Shown here: positions 13,740-21,343 of the stretch, piece by piece | Position numbering within the stretch: position 1 is the stretch's first letter | How the letters are laid out: the number at the start of each line of letters is the position of its first letter | Origin: Polyangiaceae bacterium | Lineage (GTDB): Bacteria; Myxococcota_A; Polyangia; Polyangiales; Polyangiaceae | Length of the DNA: 32,961 nt | Reading direction: 5' to 3' | Assembly: GCA_022842465.1 (NCBI GenBank) | Contig: JALHPN010000090.1 | Coordinates: 1-32,961 of the forward strand | Program-made: the position numbers and the translations under genes | Notes under the pieces: generated by a model | What the model was told of the DNA's origin: nothing | Seen by the model: the letters and a program-made list of their open reading frames with translations, nothing else | The model's database searches: none

Positions 13740-14444
13740 ATGTCTCGTGTCACCGTCGCTGCCCGGCCTCACGCGCTCATCCTCGTCGCCGCGCTCGCCG
13801 CGTGCGGGGGCCGCGGCGTCGCGGTCCTCGAGCGAGAGTCCAGCGCGCCCGAGCCTGGTTCTCAGCCAGCCTCCCCCCCGAGCGACGAGGCCTCGTCGGT
13901 CCGTGCGCCAGAGCTCCCCCGCGACGGGGGTGCGTCTCTGGCCGACGCGGCGAACGCCGCGACGCGAGACGATCGCATCGACCCGATCGAGGTCGGTCGC
14001 GCCTGGACCTATGCGGTCGAGGTCCTCGGGTTCTATCCGTCGTGCTCGAACGGGGTCTTCACCGCGACGACACTCGGCACCACCGTCGTCGACGAGCTCC
14101 GCGCGTTCCGCGTCCAGTCGCTCTGCGAGCGCGCCGGCGTCTACACCTACGCCGTCGACGGCGATGCGGTGGCGTCCTACTTCGCGGGACGATGGCGCGA
14201 GTCGCTCGCGGCGCCGGTCGCCGAAACGACGACGTGGACGGACGGCTTCCGCGACTACACATGGGAAGCGAAGGGCGATGTGACGACGCCGGCGGGGACC
14301 TTCTCGGCATGTTGGTCCGCCAAGGTGATCGCCTCGTTCGACTCGTACACCGTCTTTTGTCGAGGCGTCGGTCCGGTGAAGTGGCACTACGAGGACGGGT
14401 TCGGCAACGGCTACGAGGCGATCCTCCTCGGGAAGAACTTCTGA
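13740..14444 (+). CDS. Lipoprotein of unknown function
   Basis: The protein has 234 residues. The N-terminal signal ends in the lipobox AALAAC (Cys22), followed by a 50-residue Ser/Pro/Glu-rich linker and a globular part from about residue 80 (IEVGRAWTYAVEVLGFYPSC). It has four further Cys residues (Cys about 101, 127, 185 and 203) that could form two disulphides. The globular part is rich in beta-strand-like stretches ending with GPVKWHYEDGFGNGYEAIL. No known enzyme motif is seen. The ATG has AAGGAG six bases upstream. It lies between the FadR-type regulator and the cytochrome-like lipoprotein, two bases before the latter, so it is probably part of the same transcript and may act with it at the outer or inner membrane. 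Confidence 0.8.
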   Translation: MSRVTVAARPHALILVAALAACGGRGVAVLERESSAPEPGSQPASPPSDEASSVRAPELPRDGGASLADAANAATRDDRIDPIEVGRAWTYAVEVLGFYPSCSNGVFTATTLGTTVVDELRAFRVQSLCERAGVYTYAVDGDAVASYFAGRWRESLAAPVAETTTWTDGFRDYTWEAKGDVTTPAGTFSACWSAKVIASFDSYTVFCRGVGPVKWHYEDGFGNGYEAILLGKNF

Positions 14445-14446
14445 GC

Positions 14447-15958
14447 ATGAAGCCTTGGCTGACGCTCGCGGTCGCCGCCGTCGTCCCCCTCGCCGCCGCG
14501 GCAGCCCTGGGCTGCGCGCCCACCGTGTCGAGGCCCGCCGAGTACGCCGAACGCCCCATCTCGGCCGAGGCGGGCGCCGACTACTTCCTCCGCACCGGCG
14601 GCGGAGATCCGTACGCAACGGGCATGGCCTACCCGCTCTTCCTCGCGCTCATGGAGTCCTACCCCGAGGAGCTCGGCCGCGATTGGAACGAGCTCGCCGA
14701 CAAGTTCGGCCTCATCCGCGATCCCGAGGCGAAAGGCGACCCGAAGGCGCCCCCGATCGGGTTCCATCTCACGACCGATCCGAACACAGGCGTCCCGTGG
14801 GTCGTCGCGAACTGCCAGCTCTGCCACGCCGATCGCGTGCGCCTCGCGACCGGTGATCTCATCGTCCCCGGCCTCGGGAACAAGCGCGTCCGACCTCACG
14901 CCTACCAGAACGCGCTCGCCCGCATCGGCTCCCACCCGGGCCTCGATGCCGGTCGCCTCTCCGCGGTGGCGACACGTCGCGCGCGCGAGTGGCGCGTTCC
15001 CTGGAACAAGGGAGACGCGATCGTGAAGGCCACCCTCGATGTCTGGTCGCCGGCGATGAAGGCGGCAAAGCCCCATCTTGCGCGCTACGACGCGGCGCTG
15101 CCCGGCCGCATGGCGACCATCGAGTCCTTCGCCCTCGCGCTCGCGGCGCACACGAAGCGGCCGATCCCGATGCCCGACGCGATCGGTTGGGCGAAGGTCC
15201 CCGACGTCCGGAGCTTCCCGTTCCGCGAGACGTTCTCGTACGACGGCTCGGGGTACGGCTCGCCGCAAGCGCTCGTCCTCGAGGCCGACTTCCTCTTCGG
15301 CGCCCGCCCCGAGTGGTACCGCGAGCACATGCACATCGCGACGAGCATGTACCTCTACCTGAAGAGCTTCACGCGGAAGCTCCCGTTCCCCGGGCGCATC
15401 GACGTCGAGCGCGTCGCGCGCGGCAGGAGCGCCTTCGAGGCGAGCTGCGCTCACTGTCACGGGTATTACGTCGATCACGGGGACGAGAAGCGCGTCAGCT
15501 ACCGGGAGCGTGTCGTGCCGATGGAGATCATCGGCACGGATCCCGTCCGAGCCGCCGCCGTGACGCCGGCCTTCGTCGACGCCGCCAACGCGTACGAGCT
15601 GGTCCGCGGGCACACGCGCGTGCGGAACACCGGCGGCTACGTTCCGCCCGTGCTCCTCGACGTGTGGGCGCGCGGGGTCCTGGGGCACGCCGGGCAGTGG
15701 CCGAGCCTCGAGGTCCTCGCGACCCCGCCGGCCGAACGGCCGCGTCGCTTCGTCGTCGACACCGAAGGTCTCTACGACCTCCAGCGGGTCGGCGTCCGCT
15801 ACGAGGCCTTGCCGGAAGGGCCGGTGCGGCCTCTCCGCAACGGCGAGTACGTCTACGACGGAGCGACGCCCGGCCTGGGCGTCGAGGGTCACCCCTTTCT
15901 CTCCGATCTCCCGCCCGACGAGCGCGGCGCCGTCATCGAGTACCTGAAGACGATCTAG
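14447..15958 (+). CDS. Di-haem cytochrome c-like lipoprotein
   Basis: The protein has 503 residues. It has a signal peptide with lipobox AALGC (Cys23) and two haem c attachment motifs, CQLCH (123-127) and CAHCH (334-338). The layout of two widely spaced haem sites recalls di-haem 'cytochrome c peroxidase/thiol oxidase-like' and 'RoxA-like' proteins, but no third motif or catalytic signature is certain. Candidate axial Met residues include those in HMHIATSMYLY and RVVPMEIIG. The C-terminal third has LDVWARGVLGHAGQWPSLE and ends near EYLKTI, as cytochrome c domains often end with an EYLK helix. The frame is open far upstream by GC bias, but the ATG two bases after the preceding stop with the signal peptide decides the start. 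It probably handles electrons or redox chemistry outside the cytoplasm. Confidence 0.85.
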   Translation: MKPWLTLAVAAVVPLAAAAALGCAPTVSRPAEYAERPISAEAGADYFLRTGGGDPYATGMAYPLFLALMESYPEELGRDWNELADKFGLIRDPEAKGDPKAPPIGFHLTTDPNTGVPWVVANCQLCHADRVRLATGDLIVPGLGNKRVRPHAYQNALARIGSHPGLDAGRLSAVATRRAREWRVPWNKGDAIVKATLDVWSPAMKAAKPHLARYDAALPGRMATIESFALALAAHTKRPIPMPDAIGWAKVPDVRSFPFRETFSYDGSGYGSPQALVLEADFLFGARPEWYREHMHIATSMYLYLKSFTRKLPFPGRIDVERVARGRSAFEASCAHCHGYYVDHGDEKRVSYRERVVPMEIIGTDPVRAAAVTPAFVDAANAYELVRGHTRVRNTGGYVPPVLLDVWARGVLGHAGQWPSLEVLATPPAERPRRFVVDTEGLYDLQRVGVRYEALPEGPVRPLRNGEYVYDGATPGLGVEGHPFLSDLPPDERGAVIEYLKTI

Positions 15959-15964
15959 GGCAGG

Positions 15965-16621
15965 TCACACGCCCTGCGCGTCCGGCGCCCAGATGACCTT
16001 GTGCATCTGGAGCTGGACGCGCACGGGCAGCCGATCGGCGAGCACCCAGGCGACGAGATCGCGCGGGAGGAGCTTGCCGAAGACCGTGCTCGCGAGGAGC
16101 TTGGGCGTCACCCGCGACAGAGCTCGCGCGCGGACGACGTCACGCATCCACTCGTAGTCCTCGCGCGAGGCGAGGACGAACTTGATCTCGTCCTTTTCGC
16201 GCAAGTGCTCGAGGTTCGACCAGCGGTTCCGCTCGGACTCGCCGGAGCCGGGCGCCTTCAGGTCCATGATCACGTGGACGCGCGGATCGACCCCCGCGAC
16301 GTCGGCCTCGCCGCTCGTCTCGACGAGGACCGTGCGGCCTGCGTCGCAGAGCTCGGTGAGGAGCGGGCGGACGCCGGGCTGGAGGAGCGGCTCGCCGCCG
16401 GTGAGCTCCACGAGCTCCGTCCCCGTCGCGAGCGCCCGGGCGAGGACCTCGGCGCGGGGAAGGCGCGTCCCGCCGTAGAAGGCCTGCGGGGTGTCGCACC
16501 AGCTGCAGCGGAGGTTGCACCCCGTCGTGCGCACGAAGGTGCACGGCAGCCCGGCGAACGTCGATTCGCCCTGGATGCTCGCGTAGATCTCGTGGATGAC
16601 GAGCGTGTCTTCCTTGGCCAC
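15965..16621 (-). CDS. queE: 7-carboxy-7-deazaguanine synthase, radical SAM
   Basis: The protein has 218 residues. The start IHEIYASIQGESTFAGLPCTFVRTTGC and the cluster motif CNLRCSWC (Cys35, 39, 42; CX3CX2C) are diagnostic of QueE. TGGEPLLQ (about 74-81) is the GGE motif for SAM, and VETSGE, IMDLKAPGSGE and DEIKFVLA follow as in the family. It converts 6-carboxy-tetrahydropterin to 7-carboxy-7-deazaguanine in queuosine/preQ1 synthesis. Partner genes queC and queD are not in the window. The GTG start has AGGAGAGG six bases upstream. It converges on the cytochrome gene with six bases between stops, and no terminator hairpin fits there. Confidence 0.93.
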   Translation of the reverse strand: MAKEDTLVIHEIYASIQGESTFAGLPCTFVRTTGCNLRCSWCDTPQAFYGGTRLPRAEVLARALATGTELVELTGGEPLLQPGVRPLLTELCDAGRTVLVETSGEADVAGVDPRVHVIMDLKAPGSGESERNRWSNLEHLREKDEIKFVLASREDYEWMRDVVRARALSRVTPKLLASTVFGKLLPRDLVAWVLADRLPVRVQLQMHKVIWAPDAQGV

Positions 16622-16673
16622 GGCGGCCCTCTCCTAGCACACGCCGGCGCTCCGACCCCGTGCCTTGCCGAGG

Positions 16674-17717
16674 TCAGAGCCGAAGCGCGTCCACGGCGGC
16701 GACGGGGGCGAGCCCCTGACGATCCCCGCCTCCCGGGACCACGACCACGTCGCCGACGGTCGCCGCGCCCGTGCCGTGCCGGGGTGACGGGAGCCGAGGC
16801 AGCGCGGTCCACGCGTCGGACGCCGGATCGTAGCGCTCGACCTCGTCGAACATCCCTATCGGGGACGCGGCGTTCCCCTCACCGCCGAGGACGACGAGGC
16901 CGGAGGGCGAGGCCGCGATCGCCGCGCCCGCGCGGCTCGTGGGCATCGGCGCGCGCGGCGTCCAGGCGGGCTCCGCCGCCGCGAGATCGAGCGCGTCGAC
17001 GCGCGACGTGTGACCGGCGAGCGAGGCGGCTCTGCCGCCGATCGCGAGGACGATCGTACCGTACGCCGCCCCGACCCCGTGATCGCGCGGCGCCGGCAGG
17101 CTCGGGAGCGCGACCCACGCATCCGACGCGGTGTCGTACGCCGACACGTCCGCGACGGCGTTCCCACCGCGCAGGCCGCCCGCGACGACGATGCGCGTTC
17201 CGACGACGCCGATCATCGACGAGCCGCGCTCGGTCCCGACGGGCATCCGCGCGCGGGGCGCCCATGCGTTCGCGTCGGGGTCGTACGCGAACGTGCTCCC
17301 GTCGGCGGCGAAGCCTGCCCCCATGAGCGAGCCGACGACGAAGAGCCGGTCACCGACGACGGCCGCGTTCGCGTGGTGCAGCGCCACGGGCAGCGGCGCC
17401 GTCGTCGCCCACGCGTCCGCCGCAGGGTCGTAGACGTGCACCGTCCGGCTCGAGGTGCCCTCCTTCGTCAAGCCGCCGATCACCCAGACGCGGCCGCGGA
17501 GCGCGACGACCGCGGTCTCCTGGATGGGCTCCGGGAGCGGCGAGCGGACCTCCCAGCGAGGGACCGTCGCCGAGGCGTCCGGGGCCGTCGAGGTGACCGC
17601 GCCGTCCCACGAGACGCCCGAATCCACCGCGGTCGACCCGGCGACGGCGGAGGGAGCCTCGTCGTCACATGCCGCGAGCACGAGGGCGGCCACCAGGATG
17701 CCGTCGCGAGCGCGCAT
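16674..17717 (-). CDS. Kelch-repeat beta-propeller lipoprotein
   Basis: The protein has 347 residues. The start at 17717 gives a clean lipoprotein signal (MRARDGILVAALVLAACDDE, Cys17). The frame is open further upstream but without a signal peptide. After a 50-residue linker come about six Kelch repeats with GG and the Tyr...Trp spacing: WVIGGLTKEG...VHVYDPAADAWATTAPLP, FVVGSLMG...FAYDPDANAWAPRARMP, VVAGGLRGG...SAYDTASDAWVALPSLP, and so on to YDPASDAWTALPRLPSPRHG. It should form a six-bladed propeller for protein or sugar binding. Asp follows the lipidated Cys, a residue that retains lipoproteins in the inner membrane in E. coli. A TACCAT hexamer ends six bases before the ATG. It is divergent from another propeller lipoprotein. 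Confidence 0.88.
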   Translation of the reverse strand: MRARDGILVAALVLAACDDEAPSAVAGSTAVDSGVSWDGAVTSTAPDASATVPRWEVRSPLPEPIQETAVVALRGRVWVIGGLTKEGTSSRTVHVYDPAADAWATTAPLPVALHHANAAVVGDRLFVVGSLMGAGFAADGSTFAYDPDANAWAPRARMPVGTERGSSMIGVVGTRIVVAGGLRGGNAVADVSAYDTASDAWVALPSLPAPRDHGVGAAYGTIVLAIGGRAASLAGHTSRVDALDLAAAEPAWTPRAPMPTSRAGAAIAASPSGLVVLGGEGNAASPIGMFDEVERYDPASDAWTALPRLPSPRHGTGAATVGDVVVVPGGGDRQGLAPVAAVDALRL

Positions 17718-17723
17718 GAGCCC

Positions 17724-17729
17724 ATGGTA
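17724..17729 (-). promoter_or_regulatory. Candidate -10 element (TACCAT) for the Kelch lipoprotein gene
   Basis: TACCAT is followed by six bases (GGGCTC) and then the ATG at 17717, predicting a leaderless transcript. No ribosome site is present. Confidence 0.45.
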
Positions 17730-17832
17730 GCGCCTCTCGCTCGGCGTGGACGCGAGCTCCGCGCCTGGGCTCACGCCGCGCGCCGACCGAGCACGGCGGC
17801 ACGCTGGAACGCCGTGTGGATGCTCACGCGGC

Positions 17833-19146
17833 ATGTCGCTCCGCGCATCGGTCGTCGTCGCCTCGCTCGCGCTCGCGTGTCGATCGAGGACCAGCTCGCC
17901 ACTCCCCGCGGCGTCCGTGCCGATCGCGTGGTCGCCGCCCGTGACGGTCGCGGTCGGTCCCGCGGTGCGTGGCCCGTGGGCGATGAACGCGTCGGACTAC
18001 CGATGGGTGGACGATCCGGCCGTCGCGCTCGCCGCCGACGGCACCCTCGGAGTCGCATGGGTCGACCAGGCGCAGAGGCGCGCGTTCTTCGAGGCACGCG
18101 CCCCGGACGGGACGCGCGCGGCGGGCCCGGTGGCGATCGCCAGTAGCCCGGAGACGTTCACGTGGCTGCCGCGCGTCGCCTGGAGCGAGGGCGGCGAACG
18201 CCGGGTCTACCTCGCGTGGCAGGAGATCGTCTTCTCGGGCGGATCGCACGGCGGCGAGATCCTCTTCGCCCGCTCACGCGACGCCGGCCGCTCCTTCTCC
18301 GCGCCCGAGAACCTGTCGCGCTCTCCCGAAGGAGATGGGAAAGGCCGGCTCGACGCGGACACCTGGGACAACGGGAGCCTCGCGCTCGCGGCGTCGGGCC
18401 GTCAGGACGTCTTCGTGGCGTGGACGGCGTACGAGGGCGCGCTCTGGCTGCGTCGCTCGCGCGACGGCGGCGAACGGTTCGACGGCGCCGTGCGCCTCGG
18501 AGGCTCCCACGAGCTGCCGGCTCGCGCCCCCTCGATCGCCGTCGACGAAGTCTCCGGAAATGTGCATGTTGCATGGACTGTCGGAGAGGATCCCAGAGCG
18601 AACGTGCGCATCGCGACCTCCCGCGACCGCGGCGTCACGTTCGGGCCCGAGCGAGTCGTCGCGCGAACCGCCGCCCACGCGGACGCGCCGTCGATCGCGT
18701 GTGGGGCGCGCGGCGTCGTGCACCTCGCGTGGGCGGAGGGAGAGCGCCGCTCGCGCGGCGGGTACCGCGTCGTCGTCACGCGCAGCACCGACGGGGCGGC
18801 GAAGCGCTTCGAGCGCGCGCGCGTCATCTCGACCGACGGCGAAGGTGCGTCCTTCCCGCAGGTCGCGGCCGCGGACGACGGCCGCGTCGTCCTGACGTGG
18901 GAGCGCTTCGTCGGTCGGGGAGCTCACCCGCGCGGGCTCGGTCTCGCCGTCTCGACCGACGCCGGCGCGACGTTCGTCGCGGAGGCGCCTCTCCTCACGC
19001 CGGCCGAGGGCGCCTGGAACGGAAGCCAGCAGGGCCTGCTCGGGCAGAAGCTCGACGCGCGCGGGCGCGACGTCGTCGTCGCCAACAGCCTCTTTCGCCC
19101 CGGCGCGCGGAGCGAAGTGCTCTTCCTCCGCGGCGTGCTCCGGTGA
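17833..19146 (+). CDS. BNR/sialidase-like beta-propeller lipoprotein
   Basis: The protein has 437 residues. The signal MSLRASVVVASLALACRS has a lipobox at Cys16; the open frame upstream of it does not encode a signal, so I take the ATG at 17833. The mature part holds repeated Asp-box-like units of the form S-x-D-x-G-x-x-F: SRDAGRSFSAPEN, SRDGGERFDGAVR, SRDRGVTFGPERV, STDGAAKRFERAR and STDAGATFVAEAP, each preceded by a VAW/LAW strand. These mark a six-bladed sialidase-type propeller. Catalytic Arg-triad, Tyr and Glu residues of true sialidases cannot be made out, so a binding or structural role is as likely as hydrolysis. A stretch around 18547-18600 uses many A/T-ending codons unlike the rest. 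It converges on the zinc-ribbon gene with nine bases between stops. Confidence 0.85.
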   Translation: MSLRASVVVASLALACRSRTSSPLPAASVPIAWSPPVTVAVGPAVRGPWAMNASDYRWVDDPAVALAADGTLGVAWVDQAQRRAFFEARAPDGTRAAGPVAIASSPETFTWLPRVAWSEGGERRVYLAWQEIVFSGGSHGGEILFARSRDAGRSFSAPENLSRSPEGDGKGRLDADTWDNGSLALAASGRQDVFVAWTAYEGALWLRRSRDGGERFDGAVRLGGSHELPARAPSIAVDEVSGNVHVAWTVGEDPRANVRIATSRDRGVTFGPERVVARTAAHADAPSIACGARGVVHLAWAEGERRSRGGYRVVVTRSTDGAAKRFERARVISTDGEGASFPQVAAADDGRVVLTWERFVGRGAHPRGLGLAVSTDAGATFVAEAPLLTPAEGAWNGSQQGLLGQKLDARGRDVVVANSLFRPGARSEVLFLRGVLR

Positions 19147-19155
19147 TCCGGCCGC

Positions 19156-20385
19156 TCACGCGCCCCCCGCGAGCAGGATCGCCGCGACCGCGCCGAGCAC
19201 AGCGGCGGCGCCCGCGAGGGCCCACGCGCCCGCTCGATCGGCGCGGCGCCTCGCGAGGGCGGCCTCGATCGTCAGGTGCTCCTCCTCGACGCTCCGGCCG
19301 CGGACGATCTCGAGCCCGAGCACGTTCTCGGTCCCGCAGTAGACGCATCCCACGACCGGCGACGCACCGCTCGGGGCGCCGAGCGGGCCCGCGCATCGAC
19401 GGCATGCGGGGGTCCCGCGCGCCGTCGCGCCGGCCCCCAGGTGGAAGGCGACGAGCGAGAGCGCGCTGCGATTCGCGAGGAGCGCGCGGATCGCGCAGAA
19501 GAGCGCGAGGACGACGGCGAGCGGGAACGCGAGGAGCACGACCGAACGCTCGACGTCGAGGTCGCCGTTCCAGAGGTTCACGAAGACGGCGCCGAAGGAG
19601 ACGAGCCACGAGCCGAGCATCACGACCGACGCCGAGACCAGGAGACGAGCGGCGCTCGGCGCGCTCCTCTGATCGAGGAGACGCGTCACCGCCTCGGCCG
19701 ATGCCGTCCGCCGCGCCGCCTCCTCCCTCCCTGTCCGGATGCGCGCGCGCAGCACGTCGGGGACGGCCGTCGCGAAATGGCAGTACACGCACGCGACCGC
19801 CGCGCCGTCCTCGGGGGCGAGGGGCGCGCCGCAGCGCGCGCAGAGGAGGACGCCCGGCGGTGGCGGAGGCGGCGCAGGCTCGTCGCCGACCTTCGCGCGC
19901 GCGATCGCCCGGATGGACGTGAGGAGATCCCCGAGCGAGCGCCGCTCGGTGGCCGCGTGTGTCTCGGCGAGCACGAGGTCCGTCTCGCTCCCCGACCCGG
20001 TGGCGAGGACGTGCACGCCCTTCACCTCCGCGAGCGACCAGGTCGCGGGCTGCACGTCGCGCCATCCGAGCTCGAAGCCGTGGTGGCGCCCGCCGTCGAA
20101 GCGGACGCTCTCGCCGTCGAGGAGGACGTCGCTCGGGCGTCGCCGGTACGCCGCGCCGAGCAAGCGCAAGGCCCGACCGATCGCGACCGAGCCTCCGATC
20201 CAGAACGCATACTGGAACACCTGCGCCAGCCCGACGTTGCGCGTGCCGACGATGGCGAGCGCCAGGATCGGCGCCAGCATGACGAGGACGAACGACGGCA
20301 CGAGCATCGCGAGCGCCTTGGCGAGCAGCATGAGCGCCGAGGTGCCGACCTGGAGCGGCAGCCGGACTCGTCCGGTTCGGATCAT
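19156..20385 (-). CDS. Membrane protein with two zinc ribbons
   Basis: The protein has 409 residues from the ATG at 20385, which has AGGGG five bases upstream; the frame continues upstream without a ribosome site. Two or three hydrophobic helices at the N-terminus are followed by a soluble part (VLLDGESVRFDGGRHHGFEL), a Pro run, and a zinc ribbon CARCGAPL...CVYC. Next come two hydrophobic helices (LLVSASVVMLGSWLVSFGAV and VVLLAFPLAVVLALFCAI), then a second ribbon CRRCAGPL...CVYCGTENV, and a last helix at the C-terminus. The two ribbons resemble each other, including the CVYC ending, so the half-proteins may come from an internal duplication. Function is not known; such ribbons often bind protein or nucleic acid on the cytoplasmic face. 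Confidence 0.8.
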   Translation of the reverse strand: MIRTGRVRLPLQVGTSALMLLAKALAMLVPSFVLVMLAPILALAIVGTRNVGLAQVFQYAFWIGGSVAIGRALRLLGAAYRRRPSDVLLDGESVRFDGGRHHGFELGWRDVQPATWSLAEVKGVHVLATGSGSETDLVLAETHAATERRSLGDLLTSIRAIARAKVGDEPAPPPPPPGVLLCARCGAPLAPEDGAAVACVYCHFATAVPDVLRARIRTGREEAARRTASAEAVTRLLDQRSAPSAARLLVSASVVMLGSWLVSFGAVFVNLWNGDLDVERSVVLLAFPLAVVLALFCAIRALLANRSALSLVAFHLGAGATARGTPACRRCAGPLGAPSGASPVVGCVYCGTENVLGLEIVRGRSVEEEHLTIEAALARRRADRAGAWALAGAAAVLGAVAAILLAGGA

Positions 20386-20401
20386 CGATTCCCCTGAGCG
20401 C

Positions 20402-20407
20402 AGCGTA
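20402..20407 (-). promoter_or_regulatory. Candidate -10 element (TACGCT) for the zinc-ribbon gene
   Basis: TACGCT lies 16 bases before the ATG at 20385, leaving room for a short leader containing the AGGGG ribosome site. Confidence 0.35.
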
Positions 20408-20457
20408 CCCGGAGCGGCTCGCATGCGCGTGGCCGCGGCTCCGGACACAGGCATCGC

Positions 20458-20485
20458 GACCGCGCGGTCATGGGGGACCGCGGTC
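20458..20485. promoter_or_regulatory. Two adjacent related palindromes in a divergent gap
   Basis: GACCGCGCGGTC (20458-20469) and GACCGCGGTC (20476-20485) are perfect palindromes with the same half-site GACCGC, six bases apart. They sit in the 180-bp gap between the zinc-ribbon membrane protein and the lipoprotein gene and could be a double operator. The rest of that gap shows only the TACGCT hexamer. Confidence 0.4.
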
Positions 20486-20565
20486 TGCGCTTCGCGATCT
20501 CGGGCACTTGCGCCGCGTCACCTGCTCGGCCCCTCCGCGGCATCGGCCTTGCTGAACGGCGCGGC

Positions 20566-21282
20566 ATGTTGCGCTTCCTTTCTCTGGCTTCTGCTTCGCT
20601 CCTTGCGCTCTCGCTCGTCCCCGGCTGCGGGGACATCGGCCCGTCGAAGGGCGAGGCGGGGGTCCTCTCCTTCTCGATTCGCAACGAGGACTGCTTCGTC
20701 CTCGGCTGCCCGACGGATCGTGAGGTCGTCAGCGGCTCCGAGATCGCCGTCGACGTGACCGGGTTCGACTTCACGGGGGCGGCCGACGTGAGGATCGGCG
20801 ATCCGGCCGTCGCGACGCTCGCCGGCGCCGAGCGCGCGTGCGCCGAGGCCAGCTGCGCCTTGAACCTGAAGATCGAGGGGCGCGCGGCGGGCGACACCCG
20901 GCTCGAGGTCTGGAGGTCCGGCAAGCTCGTCGACGCGACGACGCTGCGCTTCCGCGCGCCCGACCGCGTCGAGAGCGTGGTCAGCGCCCACGACGGGAGC
21001 GGCTGGAACCTCGCGCCGCGCGAGGGGGATGCGTTCGTGGTGCAGCGCGGCGCGCGCCTCGTCCTCGAGTCGCGCGCGCTGGCGGGTGACACGGAGCTCA
21101 TCGCCGGCAAGGGAGCGTTCCAGGTGACCTTCGCCCAGCCCGATACGCTCGGCAAGACCTGGGTGAGCAACGTCGCGGCCTCGAAGGAGAGCCTCGAGGC
21201 GAATCGCGAGGGCGACGCCTCCGTCGTCGTGGCGACGACGTCGGGCGTTCGCACGGAGGTCCGCGTCCGCGTGGAGCCCTGA
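20566..21282 (+). CDS. Lipoprotein of unknown function, probably beta-rich
   Basis: The protein has 238 residues from the ATG at 20566, which gives a clear signal MLRFLSLASASLLALSLVPG with lipobox Cys21; the frame extends 32 codons upstream without one. The mature part has strand-turn patterns such as VVSGSEIAVDVTGFDFTGAADVRIGD and GDTRLEVWRSGKLVDATTLRF, which suggest two or three Ig-like or similar beta domains. A pair of Cys (CFVLGC) near the start and another pair (CAEASC) about 60 residues later could form disulphides. No catalytic motif is seen and I do not recognise a family. It is divergent from the zinc-ribbon membrane protein across a gap with two palindromes. Confidence 0.78.
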   Translation: MLRFLSLASASLLALSLVPGCGDIGPSKGEAGVLSFSIRNEDCFVLGCPTDREVVSGSEIAVDVTGFDFTGAADVRIGDPAVATLAGAERACAEASCALNLKIEGRAAGDTRLEVWRSGKLVDATTLRFRAPDRVESVVSAHDGSGWNLAPREGDAFVVQRGARLVLESRALAGDTELIAGKGAFQVTFAQPDTLGKTWVSNVAASKESLEANREGDASVVVATTSGVRTEVRVRVEP

Positions 21283-21343
21283 TCGAGGAGACGCGCGCAT
21301 TCGACGGGCTCTGGGCCGTGCGCCGTGGTCTCATGTAGCTCGC

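Noticed and set aside
12809..14446. Open frame that joins upstream of the cytochrome gene into a protein of over 1000 residues
   Set aside because: The part before 14447 is Arg/Pro-rich shadow of two real genes in other frames. The signal peptide and haem motifs start at 14447.
17833..19146. Active sialidase
   Set aside because: Asp boxes are present, but the Arg triad, Tyr and Glu needed for catalysis cannot be recognised.
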